Shown here one piece after another: positions 21,232 through 31,093 of a stretch of DNA of 64,000 nt. The position numbers and the translations under genes are program-made. The stretch comes from Gymnopus androsaceus JB14 (taxonomy: Eukaryota; Basidiomycota; Agaricomycetes; Agaricales; Omphalotaceae), in contig ML769385.1 in assembly GCA_009733575.1 (NCBI GenBank), positions 671,188 through 735,187 of the forward strand, given 5' to 3'. The number at the start of each line of letters is the position of its first letter. Positions within the stretch are counted from its first letter, which is position 1. The notes beneath the pieces are model-generated. The model had not been told where the DNA came from. It saw only the letters and a program-made list of their open reading frames with translations, and did no database searches.

Positions 21232-21821
21232 CTATGTTGTAAACCGTCTATTCCCCACCATCGGCCTGCGCCACATTGTTTCCCACTCCCGTAGCGCGTT
21301 AACAAAGCCAGAATTTGGTTTTATGCATGCCCGTTGATGCTTCACGAGGGCAAACGCAGCGTCATATGTCATTCCGTGATTACGAATGAGGTAGGCTAGA
21401 ACGACGGCAGCAGAACGAGATATTCCCTATCGGGGTATGGGAATCAGCAAACAGAGACGAACATAAAGAACAGGATATCACCTGTTGGCAGTGGACAAGT
21501 ACGTTCCGCCCACTCCGCAGTGCTCGGTCAATACTGTTACAAGCGTCTTCCAAGTGCGGCTTGAGGTCCGCACTGGTCGTATCCAGGATCTCGATTTTGA
21601 AGCTCGTGACGCCCTCGGGAAGCGGAGGGAGCCAAGGAGCATCCAGCACTTGGACAAAATGAGAGATACGGCAAGTGCGAAGAAGGTCGTGATCAGTGAT
21701 AGCGGACATGGAGCCTACGTAGAGTGATCCTGTGGTAGAGCCTGATGGACCAAGCACAAGATGCATTGGAGTAGCACATGGCCTGCATGACCTCGGGAGG
21801 AAGATTGTCGAATCGAATCAT
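21232..21821 (-). CDS. Dual-specificity protein phosphatase
   Basis: Cysteine phosphatase of the DSP family. The signature loop is VHCQQGISRSAA, assembled across one intron (GTGATATC..GATAG): Cys, five residues, Arg, as required. Upstream are GSLYVGSMSAITDHDLLRTC and ISHFVQVLDAPWLPPLPEG; downstream are VVLAYLIRNHGMTYDAA and ALVKHQRACIKPNSGF. The protein ends NRRFTT at 21232. The natural start at 21819-21821, MIRFDNLPPEVMQAMC, connects to TPMHLVLGPSGSTTG only if one base (21773) is dropped; as given the two parts are in different frames. Otherwise a small single-domain enzyme of about 170 residues with a general acid Asp before the loop. Substrate unknown. Confidence 0.85.
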
Positions 21822-22342
21822 GGTGATCCACTTGTATCTTGTTGGATTTTATACTGAGTGTGACCGGGAACTGGGCATGAAATCGTCGACTAGATGAAAC
21901 AGCAAGACTGTTATATAGAAGAGAATCTTGAGATACGGCTGAAAGCGGAGATAAAATGCACGACACACCGTGGCCTTGAATAGAAAAGCTTAACGAGAAC
22001 AAGGTCTAGTTCTCAATCGGGCGACCAGTATCTCTATAACATGAAAAAAAGAGAAAAGGAAGAAAAAGTCCAGCGGTACCTATGTATAATGAATGACGTT
22101 GATTGATCTCGAGCTCCTCCGGATCAAAATTCGGAGTTTGGTGCCTTAGCCCGAGTCCCTTCTCACGTTTATAGGTGGGCTTCGAGGGCTAGCCAACCAG
22201 TCTTCAGGACCTCAGTGTCCTCTCAATCAAGACAACTTTCATTCTACATCACCCCTGACTTGTGCTTTGTTCTGTATATGCCAATATTCATCAAAGTGAG
22301 TTGGTCGTTTGTTTGCCCTGACAGTGCACGAGTAGTGGCGAT
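21822..22342. other. Intergenic region
   Basis: Upstream of the phosphatase gene and downstream of the monooxygenase gene. An ORF at 22215-22412 has no family match that I recognise and is rejected. The A-rich tract (AAAAAAAGAGAAAAGGAAG) at 22044 is notable only as low complexity. Confidence 0.4.
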
Positions 22343-24211
22343 TCAAGGTTTAATCAAAGCGTGGTTCCAGCGTTTTATCACAGAATATCCATTTTTGAAC
22401 AAGAGTGAATAACGTTCTACAGCTAGGTATGCCCATACCGAAATGTATAATCTGGATGACTGGCGGCATCCCTCATATTTTTTCTCCTTCTTCTCTCTGC
22501 AAAGCTGAGTATACTTTGGTATACCGCCAACGTAAAGCAATGGTTCGGAAATCTTTCCAGGAATGTTTCTCCGCATGAAAACCGAAGTGGGGGCATCATA
22601 TAGGCCTGTCGACATGCTCTCATAGACTGCTTGTCGCCATTCTTCTTCAGCTTCGCGTAAAGGTTCCATGCGTGTAATTCTGTTGTCCATCATGTATTGA
22701 ATGCAGTCATTCGTCCACTCTCCTTGTATTTCCTATCCAGAAAATCAATACGACTTCCATGGATAGAAAGATATACGCACAATGCAGGTTGGTCCATTGG
22801 AAAGAGCTGTCGGGGCGTGGGGACCATAAAGGAAGAACATATTTGGGAAATTGGCAGACATGATACCTAAATATGTTCGTACACCTTTAGCCCATTTGTC
22901 GGAGATGGATATTCCATCCGTTCCTTCTATGTGTATGTCGGTGATCCCGCCAGTCATAGCCTCAAATCCGGTCGCAAGCACGATAACGTCGAATTCGCGT
23001 TCGTGCCCATCGGCTGTTAGGATTCCGTTTGCAGTGAATTCCACAATCGGATTCTGGGTTAGGTCGACTAGGTCGACGTGCGGGAGATTAAAGACGTCGT
23101 AATACGACACTTCCAAGCTTGGTCGTTTGGCTCCAACAGGGATGCGGAGGAACAACAGGAGCAAGTATATCTCGCACTCGGGTGTTATGCAATCTTTCTG
23201 ATACCTTCATTCTCCAGAACGCGTAAAGCTCGTCGTTTGCTTCCTGATTTTTTCGCATATCATTGTAGTTGGCTGCGAGAATTTCAAGACCTCCCACCCT
23301 GTTCCATAAATCTTCATAGAATAGGAAACGCTCCTCGACTGTAGCATCGCGTGAACTTTTTGGGTAAAAGTCATAGTTGTGACCACCTATTAAGGTGTGA
23401 TTCTGATTTTTCTTCCTTTCGAATTTCTCACTCACCAGTCGTTTGTCTACGCCTGCGATGGACCATATTATACACTTTTTTCATCCTCCTTGAAGCTTCT
23501 GCATCGATAGATTTCTGGTGCATGGGAAAAGCAATGTTTGGAGTACGTTGGAAGACTGTAAGTTGAGAAACGCGTGGACCAGCATCTTGTACTACTTGTA
23601 CTCCACTTGCCCCAGTGCCAATCACCGCAACTCGCTTTCCCTCCAGGTCAATACCATTTTGTGGCCAGCGCGCCGTGTGGTGGCATTCGCCAACGAACTT
23701 GTCCATGCCTGCGATATCTGGTGTATACAACTTGGTGGAATTTCCGACGCAGAAGCACGAGGAAACGAGGGCTGACGACGGAGCCATCTTGTGATGTAAC
23801 GACCCATTGGTCTATATCTTCGTTCCATTTCGCTGATATCACTCTCCGATTGAAGACGATATCTTTCCGGAGATCTAGTTTCTCGTCTACATGCTGAAAG
23901 TAGCGCCGGAGCTCCTTCCAATCCGGATATCGTTCAGTCCACGACCAGTCTTTCCAGATTTGTTCATCCGCAAACTCGTACACTGGAACGATTGAATCCA
24001 CCCTCGCTCCATCATATCGATTCCAGTACCACACTCCTCCGATGTCGTTACCTGCCTATAACATTCTCAGTATATTATCAGACTGTCTAGGACAACCTCC
24101 TGCCTCAAAAATCTTGACGGAATAACCTAATGCGCGGAGACGGTACAGTTCGAACAAACCTGCAAAGCCAGCCCCCACCACGAGGATCTCTGGCGAGGTA
24201 GAGGAAGTCAT
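22343..24211 (-). CDS. FAD-dependent Baeyer-Villiger-type monooxygenase
   Basis: Class B flavin monooxygenase using FAD, NADPH and O2 on ketones. The start at 24209-24211 gives MTSSTSPEILVVGAGFAGLF with the FAD-binding GAGFAG. An intron joins FEAGG to NDIGGVWYWNRYDGARVDS. The Baeyer-Villiger fingerprint FxGxxxHxxxWP is exact (FVGECHHTARWP). The NADPH-binding site is VIGTGASGVQ, and the late motif VIVLATGFEAMTGG is typical. Later exons: GHNYDFYPKSSRDATVEERF, IMSANFPNMFFLYGP, SNGPTCI joined to EIQGEWTNDCIQYM. The stop at 22343 gives a C-terminus slightly longer than usual. One frame break at about 23752-23755: FLVL must be followed by CVGNSTKLYTPDIAG, one base off. The substrate cannot be read from sequence; no other secondary-metabolism genes are adjacent. 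Confidence 0.88.
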
Positions 24212-24682
24212 AACGAAGTTAAACGAACAGTAGCTTGGGAAATTACTTATCGGAACCGTATGTACTAGGAGGCGGCGCGACGGCACAAATACTTCACATC
24301 TTTTTTGACATCAGATGACGAAGTATAGCGTTTCTCTCTTCCTTTACTATGCTTTTGGATATGGACGACTGATGGTCTATCGGCACTTGTAAGTTATAGG
24401 GGAATTGTATAAAATGATAAAGCTGCCGACCGGGTAGTAAAGATACAATTTAATTGACAACGGCAGACATGCACCCCTGTCCTATTTTCTCCGTCGTCTC
24501 TTTGTTTTTGTCGACGCTGAGGACAGGGCGAGTTGCAATCTTTTAGTGCTATTGTGGCCGGAATTCACATACTAAAAGGACTCTGCAAGGTGAGCGAGCA
24601 AACTTTCTTTAATTCCACACCTGAACAAGGCTAATGCGGTCCCCTCGGATAAAGTGTTCGACGGTTGACGTTCTTTTTTCAG
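24212..24682. other. Divergent upstream region
   Basis: Between the monooxygenase start and the first supported exon of the next gene. A donor-like GTGAGC at about 24590 and acceptor TTTTTTCAG at 24674-24682 suggest a 5' untranslated exon or a short first coding exon here. No clear ORF. Confidence 0.4.
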
Positions 24683-27308
24683 AATTCCCATTGGATTCCC
24701 TATCTCCCTGATCTCTCTTCTCTTGCTTCTCGTTTGCATGGTTCTTTGCCAAAGTTCCTCGTAATGCTCATTCGTCTCATTCCCTCGGCCTCACACCCGA
24801 CGGTTCTGTTCAAGCTGGTATTCGAGAATCTACCAGAAACAATCCAAACTCCTACAGCATGGGTTAACCATCTTACAGCCCTGGATTCCGATGACCTCGA
24901 AATTCCAGAGCTCATGCATGCCTTAGACAAGTCAGGTCGGAGTGCAGTCCATCCTGGACCAAGTCTCCTTTGACTTGGTCGAGCAAAAGATCAAGTGTGT
25001 CTTTTTCGATGGAGAATTAGAGGAATGGGACATTGCTTCTGTCTATAATGGGTTCTTGGACGAAATAGCTCATCAGCGCAACGGCTGACCTAGTCAGGAG
25101 ACTGGACAGTGTTATTGTCGATGTCAATGAAAGCGCGGCCGAAATGGACAAAGAACGCAAACGAGAAGAAGAACTGCGAGAGCTGCAAAGGCTCAAGGAA
25201 GAAGAAGAAAGGTTAGAGGCGGCAAAACAAGAGGAAACCGCGTCGCGAACGTCAGCACGCAAGAACAAGCCAGGTCATAAAAAACAGCGTTCGTTACTTA
25301 TGAACCTCGTTTCGTAAGTTTGTTCTTTCACAAAGGCCCGATTTTTACTGACTGCTTTGCAGAGCACTGATTCCACTCAGTCTTAACTCTCCTCGGACTC
25401 CTCGTTCACCTCGTTCCTTGCCATCATCCTCTCCTGCCTCACCTCGATCTACATCTCCCGCTTCTTCTATTCGCTCCTACTTTTCAGACAAGCTACCTCC
25501 TCATCCCACTTCTGCGCCGTCTACGCTCTCTCGCGCGTCGACATTACCTAATCTGAGTGCTCGACCCTCGCGCCCTGTTTCGGCTTCATCTTTGTCGTCT
25601 CCATATCTAACAACCATCCGAATCACCGCTATCCTCGCCGACTGAAGTGTCCGTGGTTATCGTAGCTCCTCCTCTCCCTCCTCCGCTTTCTCCGCGGGCT
25701 CTTCGCCGAAGAGCTCGCTCTACTCTAGTAGACGCGTTCAGACTGTACGTCTTGCCAGAGCTGAACAAGAGAGTACGCTCTTCGCATATAGCATGCTCTC
25801 CTGGCAATATTCCTACTTCTCTTTATGGCTCGGATATCACGCCATATTATGCTTGGATTGTTGGAAACACCTTGAAGCGAGTTGATTCTCGTCTGAGTGA
25901 CATTGGCAAAGAATTGAGGAGTGAGATGGACGCAATCGGGGTCGAAATGAACACATTGCCGTTAGGTACATTAGGAGGGTTTGGTATGTGTTTTTTGTCC
26001 TTTGGCTGTTATTCATTACTTATAGTGTCCAAGGTCTAGGATCCGTGGCAAGCGTATTGGATCCCAGTATTTCAATCGGAGATGCTTCTTCACCATCTGG
26101 CGAAAGTAATCAATTCTCGATCCGAAACCGAGGATACCACAGATTCGGAAGCAGCTGCAGAAAGTAGCGACGGGGATAGCATGAGCGACGTTACTCTCGT
26201 TGATTCAACTATTTCTTCACTATCCACTATTTCTGATGGTGAAGACTCATCGGCTATGTACTACCACCAACCAAAGCCATGCCTTGCATCCATGCACGGG
26301 ACGCCGGCCGCGATTGCGAACGCACTTCCTCCATCCAAGTACCTTAGGACGTCTTCGTGCTCTGAGATCCCTACTCCTGCTCCTATCGCTCATCCAGAAG
26401 TCCCTTTGCCCGAGAGTCTCAACGAACTCTTGATACAGCACAACGAGCTCTCATCAGTACATCTGCGACTCGCACACCTACTTCTTGCATCGCATGTTCG
26501 AGCAGCAACAGCAGCAGCGGAAATTGCCCAACGGGAGACAATCCTGGAAGTGCGAGGGCGAAGACGAGCCTGGTTGAATGGTGCTCTGAAGGTTCCGGAA
26601 AATTCCGTTGAGCCCACAAAGGCACATACCTGGAGCGGAGCAATGTCCTCCCCTTTCCGACCTTCAGGTTTGGGGAAATATTCATTCAGCTCGGAAGAAT
26701 GGGAATGCGACCCGTTCCATTACATAGACGCTCCTCGTCCCTCACCCTTGTCCACACTAGTGACCGATGTGTACCCGAATCCTTTCGACTCCGAGACTGA
26801 TACCAGTTATTCTGCCTACGTGTTTTCCCATCGCCGAAAGAGGAGCGCCAGCGACACCACCATCAGCCTGTTCCCTGTGTCCGAGGAAGATTCGCTTGAT
26901 GGTTCGGACGATGAGGATTCTATCCTCCACGAGACCGGTCCTGCCCCCCGACAGCATCTTGACGTCGAGATTGACGAAGATGAAGAGGATGATGATACAG
27001 ACGGCGATGACACAGACGTTGACCCCCTAGTCGACATCGAACTCGATGATTCGGACGTGCTACGCAAGCCATCCCGACCATTCCTGCAAATCGATACATT
27101 CAGTAGCGCGACTGTACTGGAATCTCCGAGTTCTACCAGTCCAACAAGTCTGAGCATGCGCTTGGATGTCAAGATCCCAAAAGATCCATTTGACGCGCCA
27201 GAGGATCTCGGAGCATCTCCTGCTTGTTGGCCGCTGCCAATCTTTCAAAGCGCGTCGTCAATATCGATGCAGTCTCAGCCAAGTGTGGTCTCAAGGACTG
27301 ATGGCTGA
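24683..27308 (+). CDS. Unknown protein with coiled coil, Ser/Pro-rich and acidic regions (several frame breaks)
   Basis: A chain of open stretches on the plus strand reads as one gene. In order: LPDLSSLASRLHGSLPKFLV and LVFENLPETIQTPTAWVNH; QSILDQVSFDLVEQK and GELEEWDIASVYNGFLDEI; ADLVRRLDSVIVDVNESAAE and a charged coiled coil (KRKREEELRELQRLKEEEER); a Ser/Pro-rich stretch (SPRTPRSPRSLPSSSPASPR); AFRLYVLPELNKRV; RLAHLLLASHVRAATAAA; and acidic runs near residue DEDEEDDDTDGDDTD, with stop at 27306-27308. Moving between these needs one-base shifts near 24938, 25075, 25600 and 26100, plus two introns (about 25316-25362 and 25985-26031). The start lies upstream and is not found. I do not recognise the family; one gene rather than several is inferred from continuity and codon character. 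Confidence 0.5.
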
Positions 27309-28250
27309 TTAGCAGCTGATAATGCTGCTTCGGAAGTTTCAATGGTATCCTTTGTTTCCCCCAACTTACGCTCTTTTGAATAGAAAATGGCTCAGAAAGT
27401 CAACTCTACATCGTTCAGATCTACTTAATGTACATACCCACAGCACGGATCTCTTTGCAATAACTCTTAACTTAACCATCTTTTAGTCTCATTTGCATTT
27501 TATCCCATATATCCTCTTCATGCTCATCTTCGTTTCTTGTCGTCTATTAGATAGTATTCGCTTTACCATCTCATACTCAGAACATCGCATTCGCATTCGC
27601 ATCTTCAATCGCAATCTTTACGTCGTCGTTGCATACATACACAGTATTTTATACCACTTTTATTGGCCTACCTTACTTTATTCGCCCCAGCTTAGCATAT
27701 ACTTACTATACATCTTGAAAATCTTGAAAATCTTGTTCTTTCAATGCTCCGTTCTAAACAAATAATAAAAACCGCTTGATGAGTTGTTGATGAGCGCAAG
27801 CCGCGCGCCAGCTCGTGACCTGATGGTAAGAGCATGGTCCGTGCGCGACCTAAAATCTATAAAAACAGCGCCCTTTCACCTTTGATCCCCATCTCTTGTG
27901 CAAGGGTTAGTGTTCGTACCAGTGAGGTTTTTACCGAGGTCGAACTATTCTGCTGATTGCAAATTATAAATCCTACTCGTCTGTTAGTCTTACGGCTCTC
28001 AGCAATTTTTGGAAACCCCATCTTTCCTAGTGATAGCTTCTTTTTGAAGCTTGAAGGATTTGTTATGTAGATTATTATAGTTTTATGTAGCAATGAAATG
28101 ACGTTCCTTTCCAACTTGCTTGACATCAAGGCCTGATAAGTGCAATGCTATTATTGCTAATTCCCAGCAATTTGAATAAAAAATGTCTTTAGAATCTCCA
28201 AGGGTGTCATCTCTCAGAGAAAGAAATTTGAGTTGTTTTTATTTTGAGCA
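27309..28250. other. Gene-poor AT-rich region
   Basis: 3' flank of the previous gene: T-rich, with a CATTCGCATTCGCAT run near 27590 and a doubled ATCTTGAAA near 27715-27730. No supported gene; the ORF at 27857-28129 (minus) starts late and has no family pattern. Confidence 0.4.
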
Positions 28251-30000
28251 GCTGTGCACTCTATTTCTTCAAAATAGAGAACAGCGACATGTTTGAAGGA
28301 GCCCAGAGTGCAGCCTGGTTGGGTGCTCCATTGATAACAAACATTTGGGCAGTAGCTTATCAAACGCAACGACAAGTCAACGATTGAACGGGCGCAGAAA
28401 CGATGTATATTCATCAGCTTATACGAGCCAAACTGCACAGGAACCAACATCCAGAGCAAGGTATCCTCGTTCGCGCCCATAGGCCTCTTGGCAACTACAC
28501 TGAGAGCGACGAGCGACGAGAAAATGAGCAGCGGACACATCCCCTTCCATGGACCAAAGTACCTAATCAACCGCGGTATCCCAAAGGTCAAGAATAAGAC
28601 GCTGAGGATTCCCACACACCAAGGATCGAGCCCAACTGAAACGAGGAAGACCGAGACCGCCGTTGGCAATGTGGTGTAAGTGATAGGAATAAGGTAATAA
28701 GGACGGAGATGCTAGTTTCGACAGTTGCGAGGATGTTATAATGCGGGTTGGGAGGACTTGCGGAACCGTCAAGGAACGAAGGGTCGGAGGCTGAGGCTAG
28801 AGGGCAAGACCGTCACCGAGTGCGCTAAATGGTTGTTCGGTAAAGCCAGACGAGGCTGCAGACGAAATGAAAGAAAAGGCCACTGGTGCTGCGATTGAGC
28901 CACTTCCAGCAGATTTTACAAGTCCGTCAATACTTTGAGAGGACAAATATTTCTTCGAATGTGCATTTCGGTCTTGGTTTTGCTAGTGAACGCTTCAGGG
29001 GTTTGGAATGAGCGCATCTAGCACTGTATAAGAAAAGAGTCCAGAAAAAATAGAAATGAGAACCGACCTCTTTCAATCCAAAAAAAGCGATACTGACGAA
29101 CAAGAGCGATATGCCGGTAATAGCTAGAGGTAGAAAAAGGGATGTTCTTGAAGGAAAGGAATCTTGCCGAGACTGTTTGGAGGATACCACCAATGAACGG
29201 CCTGATTTCGGGTTAGAGTGGACTTGGTGACCCAAGAGCTATACTTATCCAATGGTTCCTCCGAGACATCATATCATAGGACTGAGCGCGAGCACATCTG
29301 CTAAATTGTTAGCATCAGCGAGCTAAAGTAGCGCATCAAGTCAGCATCGTAAAAGATGAGTTTGAAGAAAGAGAAACATTCCTCAGCGAGCGCGGTGGAA
29401 ATGCCGATGTTTCCGTTGAAAGCTCCTTGAATGCAAAAAAGAAAATCAAACGCCAATATTCTTTCGACAGTCCGAAACCAATTGCTCCAAAGAACAAGCC
29501 AAGCGGACCCAACAACAAGATGGGCCTTCTTCCAAAGAGATCCGAGGCATTCCCCACATGAGAACGGTCAGTCATTCGGCAAAGAAGAATACGTATTTCT
29601 GGAAGACGGAATATTGAAGTGCGTCTACGCTTCAACGGCGAGTAATACGCAGTCTTCTTTTCATCCCCTTGAGTGATTCCGGTGCTACTAATGAATTGAT
29701 TCACAAATCTACAAGTTCTTTAATGTATATTCGAGTCTGCTTAGAGAAAATTATCTGACGGGTAGATCACTATGGCAGCTATAGGTTCCAAGAGCTGGAT
29801 GAGATTCTAGCTTGGTAAGATTGTTTGGGCAATATTCTGTAGAATAAACAGCATCGAAACAACTAAACGCTTCGAGTACGATTTTCGTATTGGTCATCGT
29901 CGAGATCAGCTTGCGGTGAGCGAGAGCAAGGTCGCCTTGGACGAACAGTGAAAATAGACGCGGTAGAAGAAGACATGGAGGAGAGGAAGCGCCTATACTC
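28250..30000 (-). pseudogene. Broken MFS transporter (DHA1-type)
   Basis: Major facilitator transporter remnants are clear on the minus strand: LIQLLEPIAAIVIYP joined to FVNQFISSTGITQGDEKKTA, motif A as ASDLFGRRPILLLGPLGLFF, FGLSKEYWRLIFFFAFK then (other frame) GAFNGNIGISTALAEE, PFIGGILQTVSARFLSFK then (other frame) LPLAITGISLLFVSIAFFG, and late FVINGAPNQAALW. The usual SPMIWWLGGTIG is SPMI-stop-CLGGTIG, a TGA where Trp is expected. With at least three frame changes and a nonsense codon this is more damaged than other genes in the window, so I call it a pseudogene, though sequence error could explain part. It diverges from RPL35. Confidence 0.75.
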
Positions 30001-30143
30001 ATGTAGCACGTGCTCCCGTCTCAGCCACACCTGCCATTATTTTCCACGCTCAGAATTTCGTCAAGACCGCACTTTCAGGTTAGTGGAGGCTACGCTGCTG
30101 TTGCTTTGTTCTCTTCTTAATCTCTTCATCTAGACCCGCCAAC

Positions 30144-30675
30144 ATGCCCGGAAAAGTCAAGGCCTACGAGCTCCAGTCCAAGTGTGTTTGTACGATTGTT
30201 TGACTGGAGAAAATCTGACGGAGAATTAGATCCAAAAATGACTTGTCCAAACAACTTTCGGAGCTGAAAAATGAGCTCCTGGCTCTGCGGGTACAGAAAG
30301 TTGTCGGTGGATCTGCCTCAAAGCTTACCAAAATGTGCGTAGTACATGTTATCTTTTTAATCGAAATTCTGACTTTATGTCGGTTGTAGAAACACTGTTC
30401 GCAAGTCCATTGCACGGGTCATGACGGTGATGAACCAGAAAGCTCGCCAAAACCTACGGGAGTACTACAAGGACAAGAAATATCTTCCTCTTGACCTTCG
30501 TGCGAAGCGAACTCGCGCTATCCGCAGGCGGTTGACCAAGGTCGGTTCTATTGAGGCATTTTTTCGCTAGCCCTGCTAACATACATGACCACAGCACGAA
30601 AAGTCGCTAAAGACTGCCAAGCAGGTCAAAAAGGTGCAGAATTTCCCGACCAGGAAGTACGCCGTGAAAGCATAA
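30144..30675 (+). CDS. RPL35: 60S ribosomal protein L35 (uL29)
   Basis: Cytosolic large-subunit protein near the peptide exit. Four exons with exact joins: 30144-30181, 30230-30334, 30390-30540 and 30595-30675. The product has about 124 residues, the normal length. It begins [18 protein letters not shown]; central part [15 protein letters not shown] and [19 protein letters not shown]; then [18 protein letters not shown] and the end TRKYAVKA. All introns are GT..AG of 48-55 nt. The first intron sits 38 bases into the coding region, as is frequent in ribosomal-protein genes. A pyrimidine-rich stretch (CTGTTGCTTTGTTCTCTTCTTAATCTC, 30092-30125 region) precedes the ATG and fits a ribosomal-protein promoter. 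No frame problem. Confidence 0.96.
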
Positions 30676-31093
30676 GTAGTCAGATTGGTCGGAATTGTCA
30701 TGTCCCTCTATTTTTTCTGTATGCTTTTATGATACATGCATTATTCCAGCATTGCTCGATGGTTCTTGGACGTTTTTGGACCACTCTGCCACTCTGCCCG
30801 CGACCACTATACGTCAGACTGAAAATTTGAAACATGAGTTATTTTATTATATAAGGCCAAGGCATTTTTCTTAGCCGCTCTCACTGTCAGCGCTGTCGAC
30901 GACCGTCGTCTTCTCTCCTCTTACATACCTGCTGCGCTCCTGCACTCATTCTTTATTTTATAGCTGTCGTATTTGCCGGGCCAATAACCGGGCCTTATAG
31001 CCCTGCAGGATCTGAATCTGCATCTCTTGGATTTCCCAGCCAGATATCTCTTTTCCCAGTTTCCAGATATTTCTTCACATAATTTAACCAACG
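30676..31093. other. Intergenic region
   Basis: 3' flank of RPL35 and promoter/5' untranslated region of the YSK kinase. TATTTTATTATATAAGG at 30840 is a possible TATA-like site. No ORF or RNA gene supported. Confidence 0.45.

Noticed and set aside
22343..24211. Secondary-metabolite cluster around the monooxygenase
   Set aside because: Neighbours are a phosphatase, HIS6 and an unknown scaffold-like protein; no synthase, tailoring or cluster regulator.
26816..27172. Ser-rich ORF on the minus strand
   Set aside because: Antisense of an acidic, Asp/Glu/Ser-coding stretch of the plus-strand gene; Ser runs are the complement of GAC/GAT-type codons.
27857..28129. 90-residue Lys/Ser-rich minus ORF
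   Set aside because: AT-rich spacer, no family pattern, no introns or flanking coding sequence.
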